A DNA stretch of 64,000 nt from Linyphia triangularis (taxonomy: Eukaryota; Arthropoda; Arachnida; Araneae; Linyphiidae): assembly GCA_963978545.1 (NCBI GenBank), contig OZ021724.1, forward strand, positions 102,689,523 to 102,753,522, written 5' to 3'. Below, piece after piece: positions 48,531 to 59,893 of the stretch (the first letter of the stretch is position 1; each line of letters begins with the position of its first letter). The notes under the pieces were generated by a model. It ran no database searches and was not told the DNA's origin. It saw only the letters and a program-made list of their open reading frames with translations. Made by a program: the position numbers and the translations under genes.

Positions 48531-49005
48531 AGGCGTTTTTTCATTAATTACATTATCCAGAATCATTTAAATTTGCTTTATTTTAGTTATCGTAAATATG
48601 CAACTTTTTTTTTTTGGGGGGGGGGGGGCTCTAATGGCGGGCCCCAAGTACTTGCAGTCACTTGGCAGGTACTACAAGGCAGGTAGCTATGGCCAATACA
48701 AGGCAGGTAGCTATGGCCAGGGTTGTGGTTTGGCGAACATTATGCTTTCACGCCGCCAAAATGGATTAAATACCTATGAGCACTGGGACGATCTACCGTC
48801 TAGTGATGTCAAGTTAAGTTGAAGTTTAGTGTAGTGTAGGCGTTTTTTCATTAATTACATTATCCAGAATCATTTAAATTTGCTTTATTTTAGTCATCGT
48901 AAATATGCAACTTTTTTTGGGGGGGGGGGGGTTCTAATGGGTACTTGCAGTCACTTGGCAGGAACTACAAGGCAGGTAGCTATGGCCACTTGTGAAGAGG
49001 AATCC
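48417..49005. repeat. Two-copy tandem duplication, period about 303 bp
   Basis: GGGTTGTGGTTTGGCGAACA is at 48417 and 48720. The unit includes the right half of MITE N plus about 190 bp of flank (ATTATCCAGAATCATTTAAA, a T run then G run, TTGCAGTCACTTGGCAGG). The T/G runs differ in length. Confidence 0.85.
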
Positions 49006-49059
49006 GATGGGAGAGCCGTCGTTGCTCCTAGCTTAGGACATCCACTGGTGACTTTAAAA

Positions 49060-49281
49060 TTAACCCTTTGCGCTCGAGCGCCGCCTCTCAGGAGCCACAT
49101 GATTGGATCTCGCACCTCGAGAGGACGACAATGTTTGATGTTGAAATTCGATGCAAGGCCAATGACTGTGTTTAGTTTCTATGAAGCGGATCCGTAACCG
49201 CGAACCGAACCAAAAATGCCGGGAAACGTCTCGAGTTGCTGGTGTCACCACTAGATAAAGGCCTCGAGTGCAAAGGGTTAA
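49060..49281. mobile_element. piggyBac-like MITE, uninterrupted copy
   Basis: TTAACCCTTTGCGCTCGAG to CTCGAGTGCAAAGGGTTAA. The interior GATGCAAGGCCAATGACTGT matches 2232-2251. It is inserted in a tRNA-SINE-like sequence. Confidence 0.8.
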
Positions 49282-49304
49282 AGTTGAATTTTAAAGTCGC
49301 TCGT

Positions 49305-49700
49305 TCAGTAGAGTGGTTAGCGCATCAGACTACCACGCCTGGTGGGTCACGGTTCGAATCCGGGTGTAAGACATGGATGTTCGGGCCATCGTTGCCCCTA
49401 ACTTAGGACATCCACGACTTACCCTTCATTTGAACCGAGACCCACCAGCGTGGTGCCGATCAAACGGTATAGTGATCAGCGTGCTAGCTTCTAGATCGCG
49501 AGGTTGCGGGTTCCGAGTCCCGTGTTAGGCCATGGGTGTTTGTAAATGTATGTTGGCTTGTCTAATGACGAATGTTTCGGCGCATTATAGCCCTCGTGTT
49601 TCTGACGACGCCAGATAATCTGACAATAACCAACCAACCAACCAACCCACCAGCGTGGTAGTTTGACGCATTAACCACTATACTGAATGGACGACTTGAA
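49305..49700. mobile_element. Head-to-head tRNA-derived SINE (family S4) carrying a nested S1
   Basis: The head TTCAGTAGAGTGGTTAGCGC with B box GGTTCGAATCC is mirrored at the far end (GCATTAACCACTATACTGAA). The interior shows GCCCCTAACTTAGGACATCC. Confidence 0.7.
49455..49645 (+). mobile_element. tRNA-derived SINE S1 nested in SINE S4
   Basis: The 14-bp duplication CCCACCAGCGTGGT lies at 49441-49454 and 49646-49659. The B box has the extra C (GGTTCCGAGTCC), and there are four CAAC-type tail units. Confidence 0.9.
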
Positions 49701-50012
49701 AATAATGTATATTAAAATAAATTATTTTATAATGATGAATTAAATGCTTACTTTTTCAAATCAAACAGACTTAGATAAAAAAAAATCTTGAGCATGTAGT
49801 TTCATTATTTGAAGAAAAAAATTGGTGTCGGGAAATCTTGGTCCGATACTCCCATCCTCACCGGGCTTATCCATCGGGTCTTGCGAAAGTGAAAAGTTGG
49901 TGCCAATGGTTCTAGAGTCTGTTTTGTGACAACTAGTAGCTAGACGATGCTTTCCAAAAAGCTACGTGATTTTTCAAGCCGAGCAAAATATTTTCACCCT
50001 TTTCCATCTGGG

Positions 50013-50192
50013 TTGGTTGGTTGTTTTCAGATTATCTGGCGCCGTCAGCAACACGAGGGCTATAATGCGCCGAAACATTCGTCATTAGACAAGCCAACAT
50101 ACATTTACAAACACCCATGCCCAACACGGGACTCGAACCCGCAACCTCGCGGTCTAGAAGCTAGCACGCTAACCACTATACCGTTTGGTTGG
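50013..50192 (-). mobile_element. tRNA-derived SINE S1
   Basis: Intact B box (minus strand GGTTCGAGTCC) and a 15-bp duplication CCTTTTCCATCTGGG at 49998-50012 and 50193-50207. Confidence 0.9.
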
Positions 50193-50207
50193 CCTTTTCC
50201 ATCTGGG

Positions 50208-50518
50208 AAAAATATCTTATTAAAAATTTTATGTTTCAAAGAATCGTTAAATTTTTAATGTAACACTTTTTAAACTGGTGGAATTTTTTCCCATGATTTC
50301 CTATGTAATATTTGGAATGGAACTTTTGAATTTTATTTCTCAAACATTTTATTTTTTACCTAAAATAATCAAATTTTAAGAGCATCTACTAACTTTAACC
50401 AATGTCAGAGGTCGCATTCACTGTAAAATTCCAAATATTATTCCTTAAATTTTTGCTTCTACCGAAATTCCTAAAATTGTACTTAAATTTTTCAATAATT
50501 CTTTAAAAAAAAAAAAAA
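50208..50518. other. AT-rich stretch, no gene seen
   Basis: No ORF and no shared repeat. It ends in an A run at 50504. Confidence 0.4.
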
Positions 50519-50665
50519 ACATTTGATGACCATGTGGTTAGAACTCTGGCCTCGCATGCCAAAGATACCGGTTTTTGAACCCTTAGTTAAGCATGGATGT
50601 TTGTTGTGGCTCGAAACCCACGTTAAGCTGTAGGTCTTGGCCTGATTAGACGTTATTGTACACAA
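50519..50665 (+). mobile_element. Degenerate tRNA-derived SINE (family S5)
   Basis: The head GATGACCATGTGGTTAGAAC has an A-box-like core, the B box is damaged (GGTTTTTGAACCC), and GCATGGATGTTTGTTGTGGC follows. Confidence 0.45.
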
Positions 50666-50916
50666 ATATAGGTCGTTGAGTGTACAGACTGACCAACCAA
50701 AAAGATTACAATACGATAAATTTAGATGGCTCTGTACAAGAATCCCCGTATGAAATGAAGGTTTTGTTTCCATGGCAGCAGACAACGCTAGACTTTGTGG
50801 CGAGAGCTACTCTTCTGATAGACAGTACTGGTACATTTTCTATTTAAACCTCCAGTCACAGAAATGTATGTGGCGTGACTACATAGCTGAAAATACTCGA
50901 ATTTACGAAATTGTCT

Positions 50917-51457
50917 CTGGTTGGTTGGTTGTTTTCAGATTATCTGGCGCCGTCAGCAACACGAGGGATATAATGCGCCGAAACATTCATCATTAGACAA
51001 GCCAACATATATTTACAAACACCCATGCCTAACATGGGACTCGGAACCCGCAACCTGGTAAGCCATTAGAAGTTTAATGTTACGGAATAATTTAAACTTT
51101 TCATTACCAGCAAAACTATTTTTTAAAAATTTGCATATTATCTCTTTAGCATACATGTTCTATTTTATCAGGGTGTCTAGACATCTGGAAAACCTAAGAA
51201 AATTGGGGAAATTTGAAAAAAAAGTTTGCCCTAAAATCAGGAAAATTTTTAGAAATCTGTCAGGGAAATCAGGGAATTATCAGTAAACTTTTTTTCCTGA
51301 ATTTTGTGGCCACCCTGTAACGAGATGTCTTTTAAGTTTTTGAACTTGAACAATGAATAATTTAGAGAACAATGAATATAATAGAGGTTGCTGGTCTCGA
51401 ACCCGCAACCTCACGGTCTAGAGGCTAGCACGCTAACCACTATACCGTTTGGTCGGT
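50917..51457 (-). mobile_element. tRNA-derived SINE S1 split by a later insertion
   Basis: The 3' half (50917-51056) and 5' half (51399-51457) form one SINE. The outer 11-bp duplication CGAAATTGTCT lies at 50906-50916 and 51458-51468. The break is at the B box. Confidence 0.9.
51057..51398. mobile_element. 342-bp insertion inside a SINE, containing repeat family V
   Basis: It is flanked by a 13-bp duplication GAACCCGCAACCT (51044-51056 and 51399-51411). The interior has GGGTGTCTAGACATCTGG, CAGGGAAATCAGGG and GTGGCCACCCTGTAACG, related to 32055-32465 and 60262-60629. Confidence 0.8.
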
Positions 51458-51468
51458 CGAAATTGTCT

Positions 51469-51867
51469 TTGAAAGACCTCCTACGGAAAAGGCGTCACCA
51501 AATCTTCTTGCATTGAATGTAATGTCTTCTGGGATTTTTATATTTTCTCCACATTATTCCGATTATATTTTATAAGAATTTTTATATAATTATAAAAATG
51601 TCTCTACGTCATTTTCTTCCCGAAATTAATTATGATTTAATTAATTGTTTGAAAAATTCTGCTACTTGGCAACGCAATAATAGCTACCCTACCAAATAAT
51701 ACCCAACGCGATAACTACAGTGCCTAAGGCTAGAGATTTAATAACGTAAATTCCTAACGTTCATTAAGTTGAAGCTGCAATTACTTTCCTCGAAGTACGT
51801 CGTCACCCACAGAACAACGAACCTGAGCTTTGATACCGTTACAGTCTTTTCGGAATTATAACTGCTT
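51469..51867. other. Stretch without gene
   Basis: No supported ORF or shared repeat. Confidence 0.4.
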
Positions 51868-51882
51868 CATAATGCGTAAAAG

Positions 51883-52059
51883 GTTGGTTGTATTCAGATT
51901 ATCTGGCGCCGTCAGCAACACGAGGGCTATAATGCGCCGAAACTTTCGTCATTAGACAAGCCAACATACATTTACAAACACCCATGCCTAACACGGGACT
52001 CGAACCCGCAACCTCGCGGTCTAGAAGCCAGCACGCTAACCACTACACCGTTTGGTCGG
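51883..52059 (-). mobile_element. tRNA-derived SINE S1
   Basis: The 15-bp duplication CATAATGCGTAAAAG lies at 51868-51882 and 52060-52074. The B box is intact. Confidence 0.9.
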
Positions 52060-52252
52060 CATAATGCGTAAAAGTCTTTAAGAGTTTGTATTTTAATACT
52101 TTTCATTGTAAAAAGATGACAACGTTCACATAAATGCATGGTCTGTCAAAAAGGAATCTTCTCAAAAAGGAATCTCTCAATTTGAAATGTCATAGAGTCA
52201 TAAATAAGAGACTATATCTCAGGACAATATAACTTGAGCCTTGAGTATGCAC

Positions 52253-52928
52253 TAGAGGTCGGCGATATATCGATACGACGAAATTTTTATCGATATTTTT
52301 TTTTTAATATCGATAATAAATAACAAGTCACCGATATATTGATATTTTCAAACATTTTTAGTTTTTTGATGATCGTTTTGTAGTTCCGTGTGTTTTTTCG
52401 ATTTTCTTTATTCCCTTTTCAAAAACTTCAAAACTAAAGTTTGGACTTGGCAGAGAAACAGTTAAAATGGCACCCTAACCAAAAAGAAAACGTAATGTAA
52501 TGGAAAGATAAGATTATTTATTAGCAGTCATTAACATAGAGCAGTTTCTGTTGCCAACGTGTGCCTGGAATTGGCATATCATTTTAAGTATTAAAAACAT
52601 CTCTATCAGCAAAATATGCGGTAAACTACTTTTTCAAAATTTCTTCTTTAAAAATAAATGTGAAGTTATGCATTGACATCCAAATGTATTTTATTTATTC
52701 TGATTGATAATATAATTTGTTTATTAAAATAGTTTTTAAAATTTATTTATTAAAACAATATTGGTATGAATTCAGGAAAAGTAGAAATTTACCTCGAAAA
52801 ACTTGGTATCTGGCAAAATTGAAAATCAAATAAAAAAAATAAAAAAATCATGTATCGATATATCGATATTTTTTTCTATGCAACGATATAGTATCGATAT
52901 TTATTTTGATCGATATTTCCGACCTCTA
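52253..52928. mobile_element. hAT-type element with perfect 8-bp target duplication
   Basis: The ends TAGAGGTCGG and CCGACCTCTA are inverted. The exact duplication GTATGCAC lies at 52245-52252 and 52929-52936. Subterminal clusters of ATCGAT/TATCGATA repeats look like transposase-binding sites. A piece of family D (52530-52760) sits inside. No transposase. Confidence 0.85.
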
Positions 52929-53239
52929 GTATGCACTGTTAAGATGTATCCTTCCGCAGAAAGATATAGTTCCGGTCAAATCACAACTTCTATATTAATA
53001 TTGAAAAACTGCGCACACGGTTTTGTATTAAACCTAAATATATGTTGATAATAAAGAGAAAATAAACGCTTTTCAGTTTCAATTTTAGTTCATATTTTAT
53101 ATTTCCAACCACGGATACTACAGAGTTTTAACGAATCGGCCACCCATCGTTCCAATCAACCAATCAGGTTCAATTAATATCGGTTCACGCATCGCTGTAG
53201 CGTATTCAATGAATTCAAGTGAGCCTGTCAAAATGTATA

Positions 53240-53630
53240 GCGGCGTATGTTGGACAGCCTGGTGTGGAATTTTAAATACACTGGTTAGCAAAAAAGGATA
53301 GCTGAGATTGAATTTGATGACAACTGCATATGATTTACCGATGAGGCCCATTTTCAATTTAAGCGTATGTGTCAGTAAATAAAACTGGTGAATATGGGAT
53401 ACTAAACACCCGTCTTTGTGTCTTTCAAAACCACTGCAATCTGAAAAATTTACAGTTTGGTCTACTCTATCTAGTAAAGGGATCATGGGAGACACTTTCA
53501 TGAGGAAAACTATAGACTTATTTCACTCTATTCAGATTTTACAACAATTTGTTGCCACATAACAATATTATTAACTAATTTTGCAAACCGGTGTATTTAA
53601 AATTCCGTATCTGTCTACCCAACATACCGT
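53240..53630. repeat. Two diverging copies of a GTGTATTTAAAATTCC block
   Basis: GTGTATTTAAAATTCC is read leftward from about 53280 and rightward from 53591. In each copy it is followed about 20 bp on by CCAACATAC. This explains the short open frames here, which I do not consider genes. Confidence 0.55.
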
Positions 53631-54449
53631 GCTTGTCTCTTTTTTTCTGTCTCTCATTGTTTCGCCGTTATATCCTTTCAAAGTTGGGGATTTTCTTTCT
53701 AACCCATATAGCACACATCCTGCAAGGGAGCTCCTTAGGAAGTCCCGAGTCATCTCCGGGGAACTCCGAATGGAACCTCCCTGGAAGGCAAGACCGTAGC
53801 CAAGATTTTTATCGTGGGGGGGGGGTGAAGATTGGTTAGAAGATTGGTTAGAAGATTGGTTAGATTAATATGGTTGAAGATTTAATTAAATACGTACAAC
53901 AAGTTACACAAAAAAAGATTAAGTGGTGAAACAAGATTTCTCATAATTTCAAGGATGGGGGAGGGGATCGACTGGAGATTCCCCCCCCCCCTGTCTACGA
54001 CCCTGCTGGAGGATGTTTACTATATATGGGAAAGGACTCTGTATCTAAATAATTGCGTATATGCAATTTTTTTCACAAAAACGCTGTTGTGAAAACGTTG
54101 TGCCATAATAAATAATGTAGTCCCTGAAATGCCCCATAATAAATAATGTTGTCCCTTGTTTTAACACATCTAAACATGCATTACCGTTGTACTGTCTCAC
54201 TCAGTAAAGAAGAAAACAAAAGAAGTTTAGCTAAAAGTTCGAGTAATAAAGTGAGTTCTGAGTTACTTTATTCAGTAGGCAATTTTTTCATGTCGCCTCT
54301 CCAGTTAATCTTAAAAGTAAATAAGACTCGACAGAAAAGTATGCCAAAACAAACGAGGGGTCGTTTAAAAATAACGTAATGGTAAAGTGGACCTCACGTT
54401 ACGCAACTTGTCATTAGTAGTATTAGAGGAAGTATTGTACTTTCCTATA
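53631..54449. other. Stretch with G and C runs, no gene assigned
   Basis: A slightly GC-rich part at 53700-53800 is open in two frames but has no splice pair I trust. A triplicated AGATTGGTTAG lies at 53827-53865, and G and C runs face each other at 53815 and 53979. Confidence 0.35.
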
Positions 54450-54915
54450 CAGTAGAACCTCGATTAACCGTCCCTCCTTTATCCGGAACTCTCTGTTAAC
54501 CAGCAATCATTTAGTCGACATCAAAAATCTCCCAAATGAGTAATAAATCATTTGTTCCTTTTTAAACCGTAATCTTTTCCCTTGCTTTAAAGTTACATAA
54601 GTAATGATGAGGCTTTTGACTGTTTTTCTAAAGAACTGACATGGTTAGAGCAACCTTCGGATGCAGATCAAACTGAACTATTGCCTTCAAAAAGACTCCG
54701 GCATAGAGCAGCGAAACAAAGATTATCAAGATTATTGCAACAAAAACTCATTTCCAACAATTATGTCATAAAAAAAACATTAAAAGTCCTGTATTCAATA
54801 AACGAAAATCATTTACTTTTTATTATTTTTTACAACTCTCTTTTATCCGGAATTTTCGCTTAACCGACGTACCTTTGGTCCGAATTAGGTCGGTTAATCA
54901 AGATTCTATTGTATA
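54450..54915 (+). mobile_element. pogo/Tigger-like non-autonomous element
   Basis: ACAGTAGAACCTCGATTAACC at the left is mirrored by GGTTAATCAAGATTCTATTG at the right, with TA flanks. It encloses a transposase C-terminal relic. These ends are typical of pogo/Tigger elements. Confidence 0.75.
54609..54770 (+). pseudogene. pogo/Tigger-type transposase C-terminal relic
   Basis: The frame from GAG at 54609 reads EAFDCFSKELTWLEQ, then PSDADQTELLPSKRLRHRAA, then KQRLSRLLQQKL. The AFD...WLEQ pattern followed by a basic tail is what pogo/Tigger transposases show after their catalytic domain. The DDE domain is absent, so it cannot be active. Confidence 0.5.
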
Positions 54916-55299
54916 TTACTTAATGGTACTTAATCCATTCCAATGTTATTCACCAAGTAATCTGAGATGGAAGGGTCTGTGTCTGTGATCCATAGAGAAG
55001 AGATAAAATGCTTAGTGGGTGTTACGTCATGGAAATTAGTACTATCTGATGGACTATCTTCAAAACATAAACAAAGGAACATACTGAAATCTGATAAATT
55101 CTGCTTCGTATGTAGGAACTTCGTTATTTGCACGTGAATGTTTTGTTTACAAGAACCTGAAATATGTCTTTCGTATTTAGTTATAATCTGGGTGATTGTT
55201 ATTATTATGATACCTACATGGAGCCTGCTTTTCATATTTACATTATACAGCTTATATCGCATCGCCTAGGTAGTGATTTGGATAATTTGGTTTCTTATA

Positions 55300-55490
55300 C
55301 AGTGCGATCGTTAAGTCATGGTGAACTTTTGACCAGTGACAGAAAATCAACGATACAAGATAAAAATGTGGAATCTTCACCAAATGAAAATAAAACTCCC
55401 CAAGTTTCGTACCTATTCCATTTGTTGCCCTACTTGTCGTTGATTTCCTGTGACCTGTCAAAAGTGCACCATGACTTTACTCACACACTG
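55300..55490. mobile_element. Mariner-type MITE, about 190 bp
   Basis: ACAGTGCGATCGTTAAGTCA and CATGGTGAACTTTTGACC are mirrored near 55440-55490 (AAAAGTGCACCATGACTTTA). TA flanks. Related ends are near 18841 and 21735. Confidence 0.7.
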
Positions 55491-56609
55491 CAGTTATCAA
55501 ATAATATTTAAAAATTCAGAAAATATTGTAAAACAATAATCGTTTTCTATAATAACTTAAGAGGGTAGAAAGGTTTTTTTCATTAAAATGATCGTTATGG
55601 TGTCTAATGTTTGGACATGCTCAACTTTGGAAATTTTGGAATTTATCTAATTCTGAAGTTATTAAGAAATGTCATTCATTAACACAATTTTCTTAAGTTT
55701 ATTAAGTAGAATTATAAGTAAATACACTTATTATTTAAAATATATGAATGTAGAAGTCATTTATGTATTTAGATTATTGACTTAATATGTATCCATCTTA
55801 CTGGTTATGGCTTACAAGTAATGATTTGATTTACGAAGCTTTAAAGAATTGCATATGTACTTACCAGTTAAAAAATTGTTGACCGGCTATTTTACTGAGA
55901 ATTTATATCATGTCAACGCCTATTATTTCGTAATTGGCCAGGCTTAGGGCTCCGAAATTTAGGGGACCAAAAAATTTTCAAAGTTGTTGTAGTTAAATTG
56001 AACACTGGGTTCTTTTTTAACATTTTAATTTACGTTTTGAACACAAATAAACAATAAACTTAAACTGGTTTTAAGTAGCAGTCGTAAACAATCGCTTGAA
56101 GTTCAGCTTTTTGCTCGGGATCTGTACCATGTCAGAAATGTTTTTTGCACAAAGCTACCGCAACTTTCAGAATTCTGTAACGAATATTTATTAGTACCAC
56201 CATATCATATTTATAACGTTGTCATATTAATAACGACCAGATGTCCCGATTTTAACCTCGCTGCCCGAACTTCCTGCCAAATTGTCCCGCTTCCCTGTTA
56301 CATAGTCCCGTCAAAGTCCTTTTAAAAGAACAAAAATGTCTTCAGAACTTGAAAAAACTAAGAGTTGGTAACTGATGAGGATACAGAAATCTGATCAGAT
56401 TACGTTAAGAATATCTTAATAATAAAATCCCAATTAAATGAGGAATTCAACATAAGGCTGTATTGTAAGGTCCAATCTTCAAGTGGTTCATTATTTTACG
56501 AAACAATGTCTAAGGCTCCTGCTTATAGGGCCAAACACTGATGTTACCTTGGTCCATTGAATTTTCCAAGATTTAATTGCGGCGTTTTGTCACAGCGTGA
56601 CTTTCGTAT
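55491..56609. other. AT-rich stretch, no gene seen
   Basis: No supported ORF. A TTGTCCCGCTTCCCTGTTAC block near 56281 recurs inverted near 58115-58140, marking an unclassified repeat. Confidence 0.4.
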
Positions 56610-57270
56610 TACTCCGAGAGGCGACTGCAATTATGGACCCCATCGAACATCATTCTGAATTTTTTATAGAAATTAGAGAAAGTGAGTAGATTACAAATCC
56701 ACTGGGCTGCTGTGGCAAAAATGGCCGAAACTGATCAAAAATCGACTTGGAATGAGTTGAACTAAAATCCGATTGCCAAATATGTCCTAACTTGCCAAAA
56801 AGAGAAACTTTTTAGTCTGGATACTCACTGCATTTTGATTTTCAATGAGAAAAAACGCAAACGATTTCTGATCTCTGTCTCGAAAAACTTGTATCTTTTA
56901 AAAGTAAGCCAAATTGTCGACATCAGTTACGTCATCAGTGACGTAATGTTTCTTGCCAATTTGGCTCATTTGTGAAAGATGCAAGTAAGCCATCGCCACA
57001 CATCCGAATCGTCTGCTACCTTCTTAATTGAAAATTAAAGAGTGAGGGTTACCAAATAAAAAAAAAATGCTCATTATTTGGCAAGTTATGGCGCATTTGG
57101 CAATTGGATTTAGTTCAACTCATTCCAAGTCGATTTTCGATCAGTTTCGGCCATTTTTGTCACGGCAGACCAGTGGATTCGTAATCTACTCACTTTCCTC
57201 CAATTTCTATAAAAAAATTCAAAATGATGTTCAATGGGGTCCAAAAATTTGAGTCGTCTCTCAGTCTATA
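56610..57270. mobile_element. Long fold-back MITE, family M, copy 5
   Basis: CTCCGAGAGGCGACTGC start and mirrored end. Both arms align to copies 3 and 4. Confidence 0.85.
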
Positions 57271-57586
57271 TAGCCAGGGCCAGATTTTACACAGGTCAAT
57301 TTTTGTTTTTTTTCTAAACAAGTTTTTACGAATTTAGGTATGTTTATAGGATTGTAGAAAGAGATTACCATTTCATTCATTGTATGTAATAATTTTTACA
57401 ATTTGGCAGTTTTTAAAATTGTGAGCGTGTTTTTTTTTTTTTTTTTTTTTTTTTCAGAATATCTATTTTACTGTATTAAATGTCATTTCCTGTGCATTTC
57501 ATTTGAAGCAATTTTTGCTTATTTAAATTATTATTCGAACAATTCTTTATTTTATTACAATTGGTATATAAGGTCTCTTTTTTTTG

Positions 57587-57762
57587 TACAGTCAAACCCC
57601 TTTCATGTGAAAACGATGGGGCCGCCAAAATTGTTCGCGTTAACCAAGTTTTGTGCTAAAAGAATAAATTAACGTTAAGTTTTAAGTAAGGAGAACTGCT
57701 TTCATTCGCGTTAACCGGGTCTTCATGTTAAGTGATTTCTCGTTAACGATGTTTGACTGTAT
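57587..57762. mobile_element. pogo/Tigger-type MITE, about 175 bp
   Basis: TACAGTCAAACCCC at the left is mirrored by GTTTGACTGTA at the right. The TA target and GTTAACC-rich interior fit pogo/Tigger elements. A fragment of a relative is at 63600-63668. Confidence 0.75.
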
Positions 57763-57799
57763 AATGTTCTTTCGAAAGTCGTTTATCACGAGAAGGGAA

Positions 57800-57977
57800 G
57801 CCGACCAAACGGTATAGTGGTTAGCGTGCTAGCCTCTAGACCGAGAGGTTGCGGGTTCGAGTCCCATGTTAGGCATGGGTGTTTGTAAATGTATGTTGGC
57901 TTGTCTAATGACGAATGTTTTGGCGCATTATAGCCCTCGTGTTGCTGACGGCCCCAGATAATCTGAAACCAACCAAC
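57800..57977 (+). mobile_element. tRNA-derived SINE S1
   Basis: Intact B box GGTTCGAGTCC. The 13-bp duplication CACGAGAAGGGAA lies at 57787-57799 and 57978-57990. Confidence 0.9.
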
Positions 57978-58370
57978 CACGAGAAGGGAAACCCCCATTA
58001 GTTAATCTAACCAGATTTTTCTATCCTCCAGAAACTTCATCAGTTGCCTACAACGTTAGCTTTTAAGTTCTTAAGACATTTTTGTTTTGTTTAGAAGGTC
58101 TTTGGCGGGACTCTGTAACGGGGAAGCGGGACAATTTGGCTGGACATTCGATGAGCCGGATAGCAAGATGAAAAGCGGAATATCTGGCCACATTACTAGT
58201 GGCCACAGAACCAAGGCCTGATCATGACAAGTTGGAGTCCAAGGCCCGGACACTTTTAGGGGCCCCTTCATCAAATGCGAGATTTATTCGAAATGAGCTT
58301 GGCTCGTTATCAAATGAATTAACATTAAATATAGAAAAAGTTGATAAATTAATGTCAACACTAGGGGGCT

Positions 58371-59581
58371 TCGCCCCCTGCTCGCTAACTCTCGCCAACC
58401 CCCAAACACTTCGCTGCGCTCGGATTGACAGGCTTTGCCGCTCGAATTTGTGGTTAAAACATCTTGCTGCGCTCGAATAGGTTTGCCAGCCATAAAAAAT
58501 GTAACCAAATTTTTATAACTTTAATGTAAGGCCTAATAGAGAAAACACCCAAATTGCAAGTTTCATAATAGAAAGTTAAATATACTATCCGCCAACATTC
58601 TGGTTTAAAACTTCATTAGTTATGCCCTTACATTGAAGTCCCAATATCTTTTATTTATTCTGATAAGCCGCCTCGTTAGAGAACGACGTCCAACGCGAGG
58701 CATTTTCTGGATAGAAATACTTCAAAATAATAATTACTCTAATACAAAAATGCTTCAGAAAAACAGAAAAAATCTACTTTGAAACGAAGAGTTTAACCTT
58801 TAACCTTTAACTGCTGTAAGCGGTCTGACAGACCGCGAGTCATTTTTTGTGGAATGCTTCCACCCCCTAAAATATCGCATCTTTGACATTTGTATTAATT
58901 TTTCTGGTTCTATGTTTCTTAAACTTTAAATTGATATTCACCAATTTGTTTGGCGCAGTATGGACCCTGTGTAGACCTTGCGACAAAAACCTCAAAACCA
59001 CCCAACCACAGCAGTTAAAGGTTAACTGCTGTGGTTGGGTGGTTTGAGGTTCTTTGCGCAAGAGCAACACATGGTCCATACTATGCCAAACAAATTGGTG
59101 AACATCAGTTTAAAGTTTAAGAAACATAGTATCAGAAAAATTAATATAAAATTCAAAAGGTGAGATATTTTAGGGGATGGAAGTATTCCACAAAAAATAA
59201 CTTGCGGTCTGTCAGACCGCTTACAGCAGTTAAAGGTTAAAAAGAGCTTTAAAATTAGCAACGGGTTTGTTGTTTACATTCGTAAGGATAGCTTTAAAAT
59301 TAGCAACGGTTGGTTGGTTGGTTGAACCCCCGAGCAGCGGGTTTGTTTACTTAAGGATGTTGCCATTCTTATATTCAAAATCATTGAGGCTTTGTAGTAG
59401 CTTAATGATGAAAAATATTAAAATTTAACTAATTAATAAAGTGTTAATAAATTATTTCTTCACGTTTTGGCAAATCTACAGCTTATTTCCTTTAAAATGA
59501 CACCTTGATCATTGAAATTGGTTGAGTAGTTTAGGCGGACGGACTAACCCCAAAAAACGTATTGCCTATTAAATATATAGA
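58371..59581 (-). mobile_element. Helitron-like element, family A, copy A3, carrying a TTAA element
   Basis: The minus strand starts A|TCTATATATTTAATAGGC and ends GGGGGCGAAGCCCCCTAG|T. It matches A1 and A2 except for the inserted element at 58793-59240. Confidence 0.85.
58793..59240. mobile_element. TTAA-flanked palindromic element (family W) inside Helitron A3
   Basis: Two inverted half-elements meet near 59010-59030. Outer ends read TTAACCTTTAACCTTTAACTG and CAGTTAAAGGTTAA, with GCGGTCTGACAGACCGC near each end. A single-unit relative is at 61151-61366. Confidence 0.85.
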
Positions 59582-59595
59582 TATTGTCTTAAGTT

Positions 59596-59631
<36 letters not shown>

Positions 59632-59893
59632 ATAAATTAAACAAATTTCAAATAACCAAATTTATAAATCAAAACAGGTAAAACTTTGTAATGTAGCATT
59701 GCATTTCGCGATCACAATGTGTAGTAACATCTGTGACAACAATATCTGCATCATTATTCACAACTTCAAAGCCAACATTTGCTGATCTCGCAATAAATTT
59801 TTCAAGACTTCCTTTCGATATTTCTTCGAGAAATATTGTTGTTTTTTTTTTACGCTTTTAAGTGATGGTCTGATGCATTTGAATAAATACTCT
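59582..59893. other. AT-rich stretch with a 36-bp T run, no gene
   Basis: No ORF and no shared repeat. Confidence 0.4.

Noticed and set aside
53118..53501. 127-residue minus-strand open frame
   Set aside because: Part of it overlaps a repeated block (GTGTATTTAAAATTCC) that occurs inverted nearby. No splice sites or domain support it.
55164..55511. 115-residue plus-strand open frame
   Set aside because: Its second half lies in a mariner-type MITE with inverted ends, so the frame is incidental.
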